Shown piece after piece: positions 1-5,322 of a stretch of DNA of 8,986 nt (positions within the stretch are counted from its first letter, which is position 1; each line of letters opens with the position of its first letter). This stretch comes from an uncultured Eubacteriales bacterium. GTDB lineage: Bacteria > Bacillota > Clostridia > Christensenellales > CAG-138. The stretch lies in the NCBI GenBank assembly GCA_900542615.1, contig UQOG01000081.1, forward strand, positions 1 to 8,986, in the 5' to 3' direction. The translations under genes and the position numbers were made by a program. Under the pieces are notes generated by a model. It worked only from the letters and a program-made list of their open reading frames with translations. It did no database searches and had not been told where the DNA came from.

Positions 1-8
1 CGGCAGGA

Positions 9-494
9 TCATTGATAGGTAGCGGAGCCCAGGTCTACGGCCAGCATGGCCAAAGCATCCACGGAGACCGGGTCCGGGGTCCACAGGGTATAGTTGGCGG
101 AGCCGTGGGACCAGAGCACCAGGGCGCCCTTTTCGCCGCCCTCCACGGTGCGGATGGACATGGTCACGCTCCAGCGGTCGCTTTCCGCAGAAAAGGTGGT
201 CTCCTCCGGATCAAAGGTCTCGTAAATGCCGTGGAGCGCCTCCCCGTCCACCTTGGTGCTGCCCCGGTATACAAAGGAAAGGCCGCTCAAGGTATATTCC
301 ACCTGGGCCACTTTGCCGTCCACAATGGTATAGACCGCATTCTCCGACCCAAGGGGAGCCTCTATGGATACGCCGGTCTTTTTGAAATCCTCCGGGCCGT
401 CCACCGTCACCAGGGGGTTGGCGGCCTCTGTGCCGCAGCCCGCCAGGGACAGGGCAAACAGGCAGGCCAGAAGCAAGGCTAACACATGTTTCAC
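9..494 (-). CDS. Small putative lipoprotein of unknown function (161 aa)
   Basis: A secreted, membrane-anchored lipoprotein is predicted from the N-terminus: two residues (K2, H3), a hydrophobic stretch of about 15 residues, then the lipobox L17-A-G-C20, where C20 would be lipidated by Lgt. I chose the GTG start at 494-492 because GGGAGG lies 7-8 bases upstream. An in-frame ATG at 521 would lie upstream of that ribosome binding site and add nine residues that do not fit a signal peptide. The mature part (about 140 aa) is polar and Thr/Ser/Val-rich with alternating hydrophobic residues, suggesting a beta-rich extracytoplasmic domain. I do not recognise a family. The gene follows the 596-1480 lipoprotein gene on the same strand across a 101-bp gap that holds its own probable -10 box, so it may be a separate unit. 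It ends with TGA near the window edge. Confidence 0.8.
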   Translation of the reverse strand: MKHVLALLLACLFALSLAGCGTEAANPLVTVDGPEDFKKTGVSIEAPLGSENAVYTIVDGKVAQVEYTLSGLSFVYRGSTKVDGEALHGIYETFDPEETTFSAESDRWSVTMSIRTVEGGEKGALVLWSHGSANYTLWTPDPVSVDALAMLAVDLGSATYQ

Positions 495-523
495 GATTGA
501 TACCTCCCATATTGTTCCCATAT

Positions 524-529
524 AGTATA
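524..529 (-). promoter_or_regulatory. Probable -10 box for the 161-aa lipoprotein gene
   Basis: On the minus strand TATACT (5 of 6 to the sigma-A consensus) lies about 30 bases before the GTG start, which leaves a normal leader of about 23-25 bases containing the GGGAGG site. No good -35 hexamer is seen 16-18 bases further up, so the promoter is weak or needs an activator. Confidence 0.4.
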
Positions 530-553
530 ACCCATCAAGGAAAAGATGGAAGG

Positions 554-581
554 GGCTTTTGCAAAAAGCCTCGTTTTTTTT
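554..581 (+). terminator. Intrinsic terminator oriented on the plus strand
   Basis: A 7-bp stem GGCTTTT / AAAAGCC with a GCA loop is followed on the plus strand by TCG and eight T. This is a textbook rho-independent terminator for rightward transcription. Both flanking genes are on the minus strand. In their direction the same stem is followed only by a mixed CCTTCCATCTTTT tract. It may therefore stop antisense transcription, or act weakly in both directions after the 596-1480 gene. Confidence 0.6.
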
Positions 582-595
582 ACAAACGCGTCCCC

Positions 596-1480
596 TTAGG
601 GGAAGATCAGCTTCAGGCCCCGGGGCTCCACGATGCCCGCCGGCCCCATATACTTGCAGCCGTGGTATAGGGCCTGGTCCCCGTCGTAATCCAAGGCGTC
701 GCTGGGGGTGTAGGCGGTGGATACCTGGCGTTCCCCTTCCGCGCCCTGGTAGGTCTCCAACACCAGGGCCAGGGCCGTGCCCTGGGGCAGGGGATAAGCG
801 TCCCCGTCCTGTACCGTTAGGGCTTTGCGGGCAAGCAGTTGAAAATCTTGATCAAAGGCTAGTACCTCCACTTTTTCCAGCTTGCCGATGGCCGCAAAGC
901 CGATGGAGTAGCTGTGCCCCCCTGTCACCTGGGCGCCGTCCAGGTCCGTGGCGGTGGTCTCGTAGGAGAAGGTTTTGCGCAGGGTGCCCCCCTGCAAGTA
1001 GGAGAGCTGCAGGTGGGAGATGTGGATATGTATGGGGTCCCCCTTGGCATAGTAACCGCCGGCCTCGTCCCCGTAAACATACCACAGGTAAAAATCCTCC
1101 GGGGCGTCCCCGCTGTCGTCCAGGTATAGGGTGCCGGAAAAGCTGCTGGTATCCTGGGTGACCTGGTCGCCTGTCAGGTTGGTATGGCTGCCGTAGTGCA
1201 CGTCCAGGAACTGGTGGGTGAGGGTGGCGCCATAGGTCTTGTAAGGGTTGCCGTCCTCATCCACGCGCTCGGTGAGCATCACCAGCCCCAAGGCGCCGGG
1301 GGCGTCGTAATCCACGGTGGGGACATAGTCCTGGGCCGGGGGCTGGGCATGGGCTTCCAGCCAGATCCCCACCGGGGCGGCCTGGGTTTCTCCCAGCTCC
1401 GGCTTGGCCAGCTGGCAGCCGGCGCACAATAGGCAAAGGGCCAGAATGGCTGGGATAAGTTTTCCGAATTTACGAAACAT
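596..1480 (-). CDS. Putative lipoprotein of unknown function (294 aa)
   Basis: The N-terminus has basic residues (R3, K4, K7), a hydrophobic core and a lipobox-like LCAGC ending at C22, so the product is probably exported and lipid-anchored. The -3 residue is Cys rather than the usual Leu, which is less common. The mature 270-residue part is acidic, rich in Tyr, Gly, Asp and Thr, and probably beta-rich. I do not recognise a domain. The ATG at 1480 lies inside the 3' end of the HTH gene (11-bp overlap), and its AGGAGG site 9 bases upstream is embedded in that gene's last codons, so translation is probably coupled. It is the third and last gene of the operon with the DUF2975-like protein and the HTH regulator. 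A role together with that membrane protein at the cell surface is an inference from gene order only. Confidence 0.85.
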   Translation of the reverse strand: MFRKFGKLIPAILALCLLCAGCQLAKPELGETQAAPVGIWLEAHAQPPAQDYVPTVDYDAPGALGLVMLTERVDEDGNPYKTYGATLTHQFLDVHYGSHTNLTGDQVTQDTSSFSGTLYLDDSGDAPEDFYLWYVYGDEAGGYYAKGDPIHIHISHLQLSYLQGGTLRKTFSYETTATDLDGAQVTGGHSYSIGFAAIGKLEKVEVLAFDQDFQLLARKALTVQDGDAYPLPQGTALALVLETYQGAEGERQVSTAYTPSDALDYDGDQALYHGCKYMGPAGIVEPRGLKLIFP

Positions 1481-1709
1481 CGTCTTCTTCCTCCTTTTCC
1501 TCCAACATGCCGTCGCAGGTCAGAATATCCCCCACGTCGCATTGGAGATAGTGGCAGATCCGGTTCAGGGTGGCAAAGCGAATGCCCTTGCACCGGCCGG
1601 TCCGCAGGATGGACAGGTTGGCCTCGGTGATGCCTACCTGCTTGCAAAGCTCCTTGGCGGTGACGCCCCGGGCCTTTAAGAGCCCGTCCAGGTGTACATG
1701 GATGCCCAT
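1470..1709 (-). CDS. YozG-type Cro/CI (XRE) family HTH transcriptional regulator (79 aa)
   Basis: A single small helix-turn-helix domain fills the protein. LKARGVTAKELCKQVGIT (residues 11-28) leads into the recognition-helix region EANLSILRTGRCKGIRFATL (29-48), then the family-typical ending ICHYLQCDVGDIL (51-63). This matches the compact YozG-like regulators (COG3655), which are commonly paired with DUF2975 membrane proteins; such a gene lies directly upstream, as known pairs would predict. The start ATG at 1709 has GGAGGG abutting the TAA stop of the upstream gene, with an 11-base gap, so translation is probably coupled. The C-terminal tail (residues 70-77, EEKEEEDD) is acidic because its codons also carry the AGGAGG ribosome binding site of the following lipoprotein gene. 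It probably binds the twin palindromes at the operon promoter, but direct evidence is lacking. Confidence 0.9.
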   Translation of the reverse strand: MGIHVHLDGLLKARGVTAKELCKQVGITEANLSILRTGRCKGIRFATLNRICHYLQCDVGDILTCDGMLEEKEEEDDVS

Positions 1710-1720
1710 GACGGCCCTCC

Positions 1721-2731
1721 TTAAACGATGGAATCGTTATCCAGCTTCAGGGCCCGGCCGTCCTTGGCCCAATCCGCCAGCAGGATCAGCCCCAGGGCCA
1801 GGAATAGCTCCATGATGGGGATCACCAGGCGGATCTGGACGTCTCCCTGGCCTAACAGGAAAAGTTGGAACAGGTTGCTGGCAAAGGTGACGAACAGGCA
1901 GGCATATACCGCTCGCCGGGCGCCTGCGGCCAGGCTGGCGCACAGGGGGGCCACCGCCGCGTCATAGGGGTCCTGGCCCAGGGCGCGAAGCAGGCGGCGG
2001 GCCGGGGGGAGCAGGGCCAGCAGGCACAGGGTGGGGATGGCGTTCAGGACGATCCGCAGGGCCTGGGATACGTCCAGCCGCACCGGGGACAGGCCGGAAA
2101 ACAGCAGGCCCAGGCCCCCGCCGTCCCCCGAGACCTGGATGCCCGTGGAGACCAGGCAGCCCGCCAGCTCATACACCCGCACATAGCACAATTCCACCAT
2201 GAGGAATATCCCCGCCAGCCCCAACACCAGGGATAGCCCGGCCAATACCTGGAGCCGTTCCGTACGCTTGAGCAGCCACAGGCCAAACCAGGCGGCCCCG
2301 GCGCTCCAGCATACCAGGCTGGAAAGGAGCTTGGCCTGGAGTATATCCAAAGAGAGCAGGCCGTCCCCCGTCAAGCCGGCCAGCAGGGCCGGGTTGATGA
2401 ACCGGTACAGGAAATAGAACAAACATAGGCTCAGGGGGATGCCCATCCACCAGTGGCCTTGGCCCTTGCCCCGGCCATGGGCCAATAGCCCCAGCAGGGC
2501 GGGCAACAGGCACAGCAGGCCGTAGAGGCCCCAGGCTAGAATATTCCAAAATCCCCCCAAAAGGGAAAGGGCCCGAAGCCCACGGCCCGCAAGCTCCAAG
2601 GGCAGGGCCAGGACATAGAGCAGCATGGCCCCCTGGCCCATGCGCCGGGTGGCCATGGCCCCGGCGGCGCAGGCGACCCCCAGCAGCAGCCACCAGGCCC
2701 AGCGGGGAATACGGGAAAGGGCGGAACGCAA
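1721..2731 (-). CDS. Multi-pass membrane protein with DUF2975-like C-terminal half (336 aa)
   Basis: An integral membrane protein with roughly eight to ten hydrophobic segments (for example about 11-27, 36-50, 68-84, 96-118, 135-153, 162-185, 226-243, 275-293 and 302-320). The C-terminal part, from about residue 226 to the closing DWAKDGRALKLDNDSIV, has the layout of DUF2975 proteins: two late membrane segments, then a short charged tail ending near a D/E-x-x-x-I/V motif. DUF2975 proteins are usually about 150-200 aa, so this one has an extra N-terminal membrane half. Its partner HTH gene follows 11 bases later, supporting the family call. I place the start at the TTG at 2731 because GGAGG lies 8 bases before it. 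An upstream in-frame TTG at 2746 overlaps the ribosome binding site and operator. Function is unknown; transport or sensing of an envelope-active compound is a guess. Confidence 0.8.
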   Translation of the reverse strand: MRSALSRIPRWAWWLLLGVACAAGAMATRRMGQGAMLLYVLALPLELAGRGLRALSLLGGFWNILAWGLYGLLCLLPALLGLLAHGRGKGQGHWWMGIPLSLCLFYFLYRFINPALLAGLTGDGLLSLDILQAKLLSSLVCWSAGAAWFGLWLLKRTERLQVLAGLSLVLGLAGIFLMVELCYVRVYELAGCLVSTGIQVSGDGGGLGLLFSGLSPVRLDVSQALRIVLNAIPTLCLLALLPPARRLLRALGQDPYDAAVAPLCASLAAGARRAVYACLFVTFASNLFQLFLLGQGDVQIRLVIPIMELFLALGLILLADWAKDGRALKLDNDSIV

Positions 2732-2744
2732 AAAAACCACCTCC

Positions 2745-2765
2745 AATTATCGTTATACAATAATT
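2745..2765. promoter_or_regulatory. Operator-like palindrome A (start-proximal copy)
   Basis: On the minus strand this 21-bp site reads AATTATTG, then TAT, then AACGATAATT. It is an imperfect palindrome with 8 of 10 base pairs symmetric. It lies immediately downstream of the predicted transcription start and just before the ribosome binding site of the DUF2975-like gene. The 18 bases outside the central triplet are identical to palindrome B. It is probably bound by the YozG-type regulator encoded in the same operon (inference). Confidence 0.7.
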
Positions 2766-2773
2766 ATGGAGGT

Positions 2774-2802
2774 AGTTTAGCATGAAAATTATCGTTTGTC
2801 AA
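2774..2802 (-). promoter_or_regulatory. Sigma-A promoter of the DUF2975-like/HTH/lipoprotein operon
   Basis: A perfect TTGACA -35 (2797-2802) and TAAACT -10 (2774-2779) are separated by 17 bases on the minus strand. Transcription would start near 2767, giving a leader of about 36 bases with GGAGG before the TTG start. The -35 lies inside palindrome B, and palindrome A lies just after the start point. Repressor bound at both would block polymerase, so autoregulation is the simplest reading. Confidence 0.8.
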
Positions 2803-2807
2803 TAATT
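2787..2807. promoter_or_regulatory. Operator-like palindrome B (overlaps the -35)
   Basis: On the minus strand this 21-bp site reads AATTATTG, then ACA, then AACGATAATT, matching palindrome A except for the central three bases. Its centre (2797) is 42 bp from that of A (2755), close to four helical turns, so both sites face the same side of the DNA. It contains the whole -35 hexamer and reaches into the stop codon of the yitT-like gene. Confidence 0.7.
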
Positions 2808-3672
2808 ATTTCCCTTGTAGCTCCTTAAAGCCCTCTCCTAATACCTCGTTGGATTCCAAAATGATGATAAAGCCCTGGGGGTCCACTTGGCGGGCGGCCT
2901 GGCGGATCTGGTGCATCTGTTTGTTGTTGCAGGCGCAGAGCACCACCTGCTTGTCCTGGCCGTTATACCCCCCCTTGGCGGACAGCAGGGTGGCGCCCCG
3001 GCCGCTGCATTGGTCAATGGCGGAGACCACGTCCTTGCCCCGTTCCGTCACGATGAGGGTCAGCTTGCCTGCGTCTACCCCATACATGAGCTTATCGATG
3101 ATCTGGGTGGTCAGGTAGTTGATGATGAGCCCGTAAAGGATGCCGTCCGCGTCCCGGAAGATGACGCCGCCCGCCAGGATGATCACCACCTCGATGAAAA
3201 AGGCGATCTTGCCGATGGAAAGGTGGGGGGCTTTGCTGCGGATGGCCATGGTGATGAAATCCGAGCCCCCGGTGGAGGAATTGCGCATATAGATGAGGGC
3301 ATAGCCGATACCCCCCACCACCCCGGTATAAATGCCGCTGATGAGCCGGTCCCCGGCGTATAGGGGCAGCAGGGGGGCCACATAGTCCGTCATCAGGGAA
3401 AAGATCAGCATACACCGCAGGGAGCGGAAAAAGAAATCCCGGCCCAATAGCTTATAGCAAAGCAGGGCCACCGGCACGTTCAGCGCCAGGGAGGTCATGC
3501 CGATGGGCAGGCCTGTGAGCCGGTAGATGATCAGGGCGATGCCGGAAAATCCCGACATGAGGAACTTCCCGTTCAATGCGAAGTTGTAGATGGAAACCGC
3601 CGCCAAAAAGCTGCCCAATACCTCCAGGGCCACATCCGTAAGCACCCGCTTGTTGATGAACCGTTCCAACAT
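2806..3672 (-). CDS. YitT family membrane protein with C-terminal DUF2179 domain (288 aa)
   Basis: The first 200 residues hold about five to six membrane segments (roughly 15-33, 40-56, 60-76, 86-106, 112-129 and 153-172). They carry the family's conserved features NGKFLMSGFSGIAL (34-47) and SSTGGSDFI (132-140), the latter matching the STGG(S/T)D motif of YitT proteins. Residues about 203-280 form the soluble DUF2179 domain, from LTLIVTERG to IILESNEVLGEGF. The 288-aa length is normal for the family. The role is not firmly established; DUF2179 is thought to be a ligand- or regulation-related domain. The ATG at 3672 has AAGGAG 7 bases upstream. The gene has its own promoter and a strong leader stem-loop. 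There is no room for a terminator before the next operon: its TAA overlaps operator B, so read-through into the DUF2975-like operon is likely. Confidence 0.93.
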   Translation of the reverse strand: MLERFINKRVLTDVALEVLGSFLAAVSIYNFALNGKFLMSGFSGIALIIYRLTGLPIGMTSLALNVPVALLCYKLLGRDFFFRSLRCMLIFSLMTDYVAPLLPLYAGDRLISGIYTGVVGGIGYALIYMRNSSTGGSDFITMAIRSKAPHLSIGKIAFFIEVVIILAGGVIFRDADGILYGLIINYLTTQIIDKLMYGVDAGKLTLIVTERGKDVVSAIDQCSGRGATLLSAKGGYNGQDKQVVLCACNNKQMHQIRQAARQVDPQGFIIILESNEVLGEGFKELQGK

Positions 3673-3706
3673 AATACCGCTCCTTTCCCGCTTCCTTCAC
3701 GAAGAA

Positions 3707-3748
3707 AGAGCGCCTGCGATCCTGTTCCATATGCATCGCAAACGCTCT
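3707..3748 (-). promoter_or_regulatory. 5'-leader stem-loop of the yitT-like mRNA
   Basis: In minus-strand RNA, AGAGCGUUUGCGAU (3748-3735) pairs along its full 14 bases with AUCGCAGGCGCUCU (3720-3707), including two adjacent G-U wobbles, with a 14-base loop. The predicted transcription start (about 3750) lies just two bases before the stem. A second short hairpin (CUUUCUU / AAGGAAG with a CGUG loop) follows, then the AAGGAG site. The wobbles would be A-C mismatches in plus-strand RNA, so the structure favours the minus strand. It could stabilise the 5' end, control translation, or act as a weak terminator for the gene upstream; no known riboswitch class is recognised. Confidence 0.6.
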
Positions 3749-3756
3749 TCCAAATC

Positions 3757-3786
3757 ATCTTATCACGGGAAACGGGCTTTCGTCAA
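3757..3786 (-). promoter_or_regulatory. Extended -10 promoter of the yitT-like gene
   Basis: TTGACG at 3781-3786 (5 of 6) and TAAGAT at 3757-3762 (4 of 6) are 18 bases apart on the minus strand. TGA directly before the hexamer supplies the TGn extended -10 element. The start point would be near 3750, directly before the leader stem-loop. The promoter begins only seven bases after the stop codon of the glycosyltransferase gene. Confidence 0.6.
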
Positions 3787-3792
3787 GGCGGG

Positions 3793-5160
3793 TCAATACA
3801 CGGGAAAGCCCAGGATATATAGGCAGGTATACCCAACCTGCAGCAGGAACATGCAGCCCAGCAGGCTCCACCGCAGCCAGGCGGGCTTTCCCTGGGCCAA
3901 GGCCCCCAGCCCCAGGGCCAGGGGATAGCATACCGCCAGATACCGGGGGGCGCTCAGCAGCCAGGTACAGCCCATGGCCACCCCGTAATAGGCCAGGAAA
4001 AAGGCCCCGTCCCCGGGCCGCAGCTTCTTGATGCCGGGGACCATGATCCCCAGGGCCCCAAAGCCGCACACCAGGTTGGGGATATACAGACCCCAGACCA
4101 TGCGGGTTTCCCCGGCGGCCAGGCTATTGAGCAGATATTCCGTCTGGTAGGCGGCGGTGTTGAAGAACAGGGACAGGCTTTGGCTCCAATGCTCCTTTTG
4201 GTAGGTGAGGAAGGTGAAGGGATCCCCGGTCACGGCGGCGTTTATCCCCACATACGCCAAGGTGCCCAGGCAGGCCGCCAACAGGCAGCCCAGATACCCA
4301 AAGCTCCGGGCCAGCCGCTTTTCCGGCCGGCGCACCAGGGAAAAGACCATTTCCACCCCCAAATATACCGCCAGCAGCACCCCCACCGACCGGGTAAACC
4401 CGGCCAGGGCCGCCGCCAGGGCCGCCCACAGGAACCGGCCCTTCCGCCCCAGCAGCACGCAGCCGAGGCACAGGAACAAAAACAGGCTCTCCGTCATGGG
4501 GGCGCCCAGGAACATGGCCCCGGGGAATACCATGGCCAGGGCCGTGGTATACAGGGCGTCCCGCCGGGGCAGGTCCAGGGCGGCCAGCTCATAGAGCAGG
4601 ATGCCGCTGCCCACGGCAAACAGGTTGGAGACCGCCATGGCCGCTGCAAAGGTATTCCCCAGCAGCCAGTTGACCACCCGGATGCACAGGGGATACAGGG
4701 GGAAGAACACGATATGGAACCGGGCGTCCCCTGCGGTCACATACCAATTTTCCGCAATGCCCAAATAGCTGGGGGAATCCGTGCGCAGCCACAGCCGGGC
4801 CAGGCCGTCCCACAAGCCGCCGCTATAGCCGTTTACCCCCAGATCCACCCAATAGGCCAGCACATACAGGGCCAGCCGCAGGCCCAGCACCCCCAGGGCA
4901 ATGGCTACCCAGGGATGCCGGCGGCTCCACCGCAGGCTCCGCTTACCCAAGGCTGCATCCGGGCTGGGCCATTCTTTCAGCCCCCCGTCCAAGGCGGACG
5001 ACCAACCCAGCGCGCACAACAAAAACAGACAGCAGGATACCCCTGCCGCCAACATGGCCAGCCCGCAATAGCTAGCCTGCATGGCCCACATGCCAAAGGC
5101 GCCGGCCAGGATGGCCGCCCATAAGCAGCCGATTATTTTTTGCCCTTTGATCGCATTCAT
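3793..5160 (-). CDS. PIG-V-like (Gpi18-related) membrane mannosyltransferase/glycosyltransferase (455 aa)
   Basis: A polytopic membrane protein with about ten hydrophobic segments and the motifs of bacterial PIG-V/Gpi18-related (COG5542, GT76-like) glycosyltransferases. A first external loop carries RTDSPSYLGIAENWYV (126-141), with D128 the likely catalytic aspartate, followed by VFFPLYPL (151-158). Later come PMTESLFLFL (221-230), GFTRSVG (254-260), a DPFTFLTYQKEHW loop (313-325) and SAPRYLA (403-409). Such enzymes use a lipid-linked sugar donor; donor and acceptor here are unknown. The reading frame stays open another 409 codons upstream, but that part is antisense to the FMN enzyme gene. 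The ATG at 5160 is chosen because membrane-protein sequence and the promoter start there. No Shine-Dalgarno site precedes it; the -10 box ends six bases before the ATG, so the mRNA is predicted leaderless. It is divergent from the FMN enzyme gene. Confidence 0.85.
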   Translation of the reverse strand: MNAIKGQKIIGCLWAAILAGAFGMWAMQASYCGLAMLAAGVSCCLFLLCALGWSSALDGGLKEWPSPDAALGKRSLRWSRRHPWVAIALGVLGLRLALYVLAYWVDLGVNGYSGGLWDGLARLWLRTDSPSYLGIAENWYVTAGDARFHIVFFPLYPLCIRVVNWLLGNTFAAAMAVSNLFAVGSGILLYELAALDLPRRDALYTTALAMVFPGAMFLGAPMTESLFLFLCLGCVLLGRKGRFLWAALAAALAGFTRSVGVLLAVYLGVEMVFSLVRRPEKRLARSFGYLGCLLAACLGTLAYVGINAAVTGDPFTFLTYQKEHWSQSLSLFFNTAAYQTEYLLNSLAAGETRMVWGLYIPNLVCGFGALGIMVPGIKKLRPGDGAFFLAYYGVAMGCTWLLSAPRYLAVCYPLALGLGALAQGKPAWLRWSLLGCMFLLQVGYTCLYILGFPVY

Positions 5161-5166
5161 GGCTAT

Positions 5167-5195
5167 AGTATACCATGGCAGCCGGGCCCAGTGAA
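5167..5195 (-). promoter_or_regulatory. Extended -10 promoter abutting the glycosyltransferase start
   Basis: On the minus strand TTCACT (5190-5195, 4 of 6) and TATACT (5167-5172, 5 of 6) are 17 bases apart, with TGG before the -10 supplying an extended -10. The usual start point, seven bases beyond the hexamer, is exactly the A of the ATG at 5160. Confidence 0.65.
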
Positions 5196-5227
5196 CCCCA
5201 TGCCGCCCTCCCTTTGAAAAAATGCTA

Positions 5228-5257
5228 TTGGGAAAACCCGTCCGCCCATGATAGAAT
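5228..5257 (+). promoter_or_regulatory. Possible promoter of the FMN-dependent enzyme gene
   Basis: TTGGGA (5228-5233, 4 of 6) and TAGAAT (5252-5257, 5 of 6) are 18 bases apart. The start point would be near 5264, giving a leader of about 59 bases that ends in AAGGAGG ten bases before the ATG. It is divergent from, and about 30 bp from, the glycosyltransferase promoter. Confidence 0.45.
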
Positions 5258-5322
5258 ACTGGTAACGAGAGCCGCGCCTTCCACGGGCGGGCCGGATTTT
5301 TCACCAAGGAGGCGTTTTTTCC

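Noticed and set aside
2732..2746. TTG at 2746 as the start of the DUF2975-like protein
   Set aside because: It overlaps the GGAGG ribosome binding site and lies at the edge of operator A; the TTG at 2731 has correct spacing.
2782..2805. Seven-codon plus-strand ORF (MKIIVCQ) with GGAGGT eight bases upstream
   Set aside because: The spacing is good, but the sequence is accounted for by palindrome B and the minus-strand promoter. No plus-strand promoter is evident and there is no downstream plus-strand gene to regulate.
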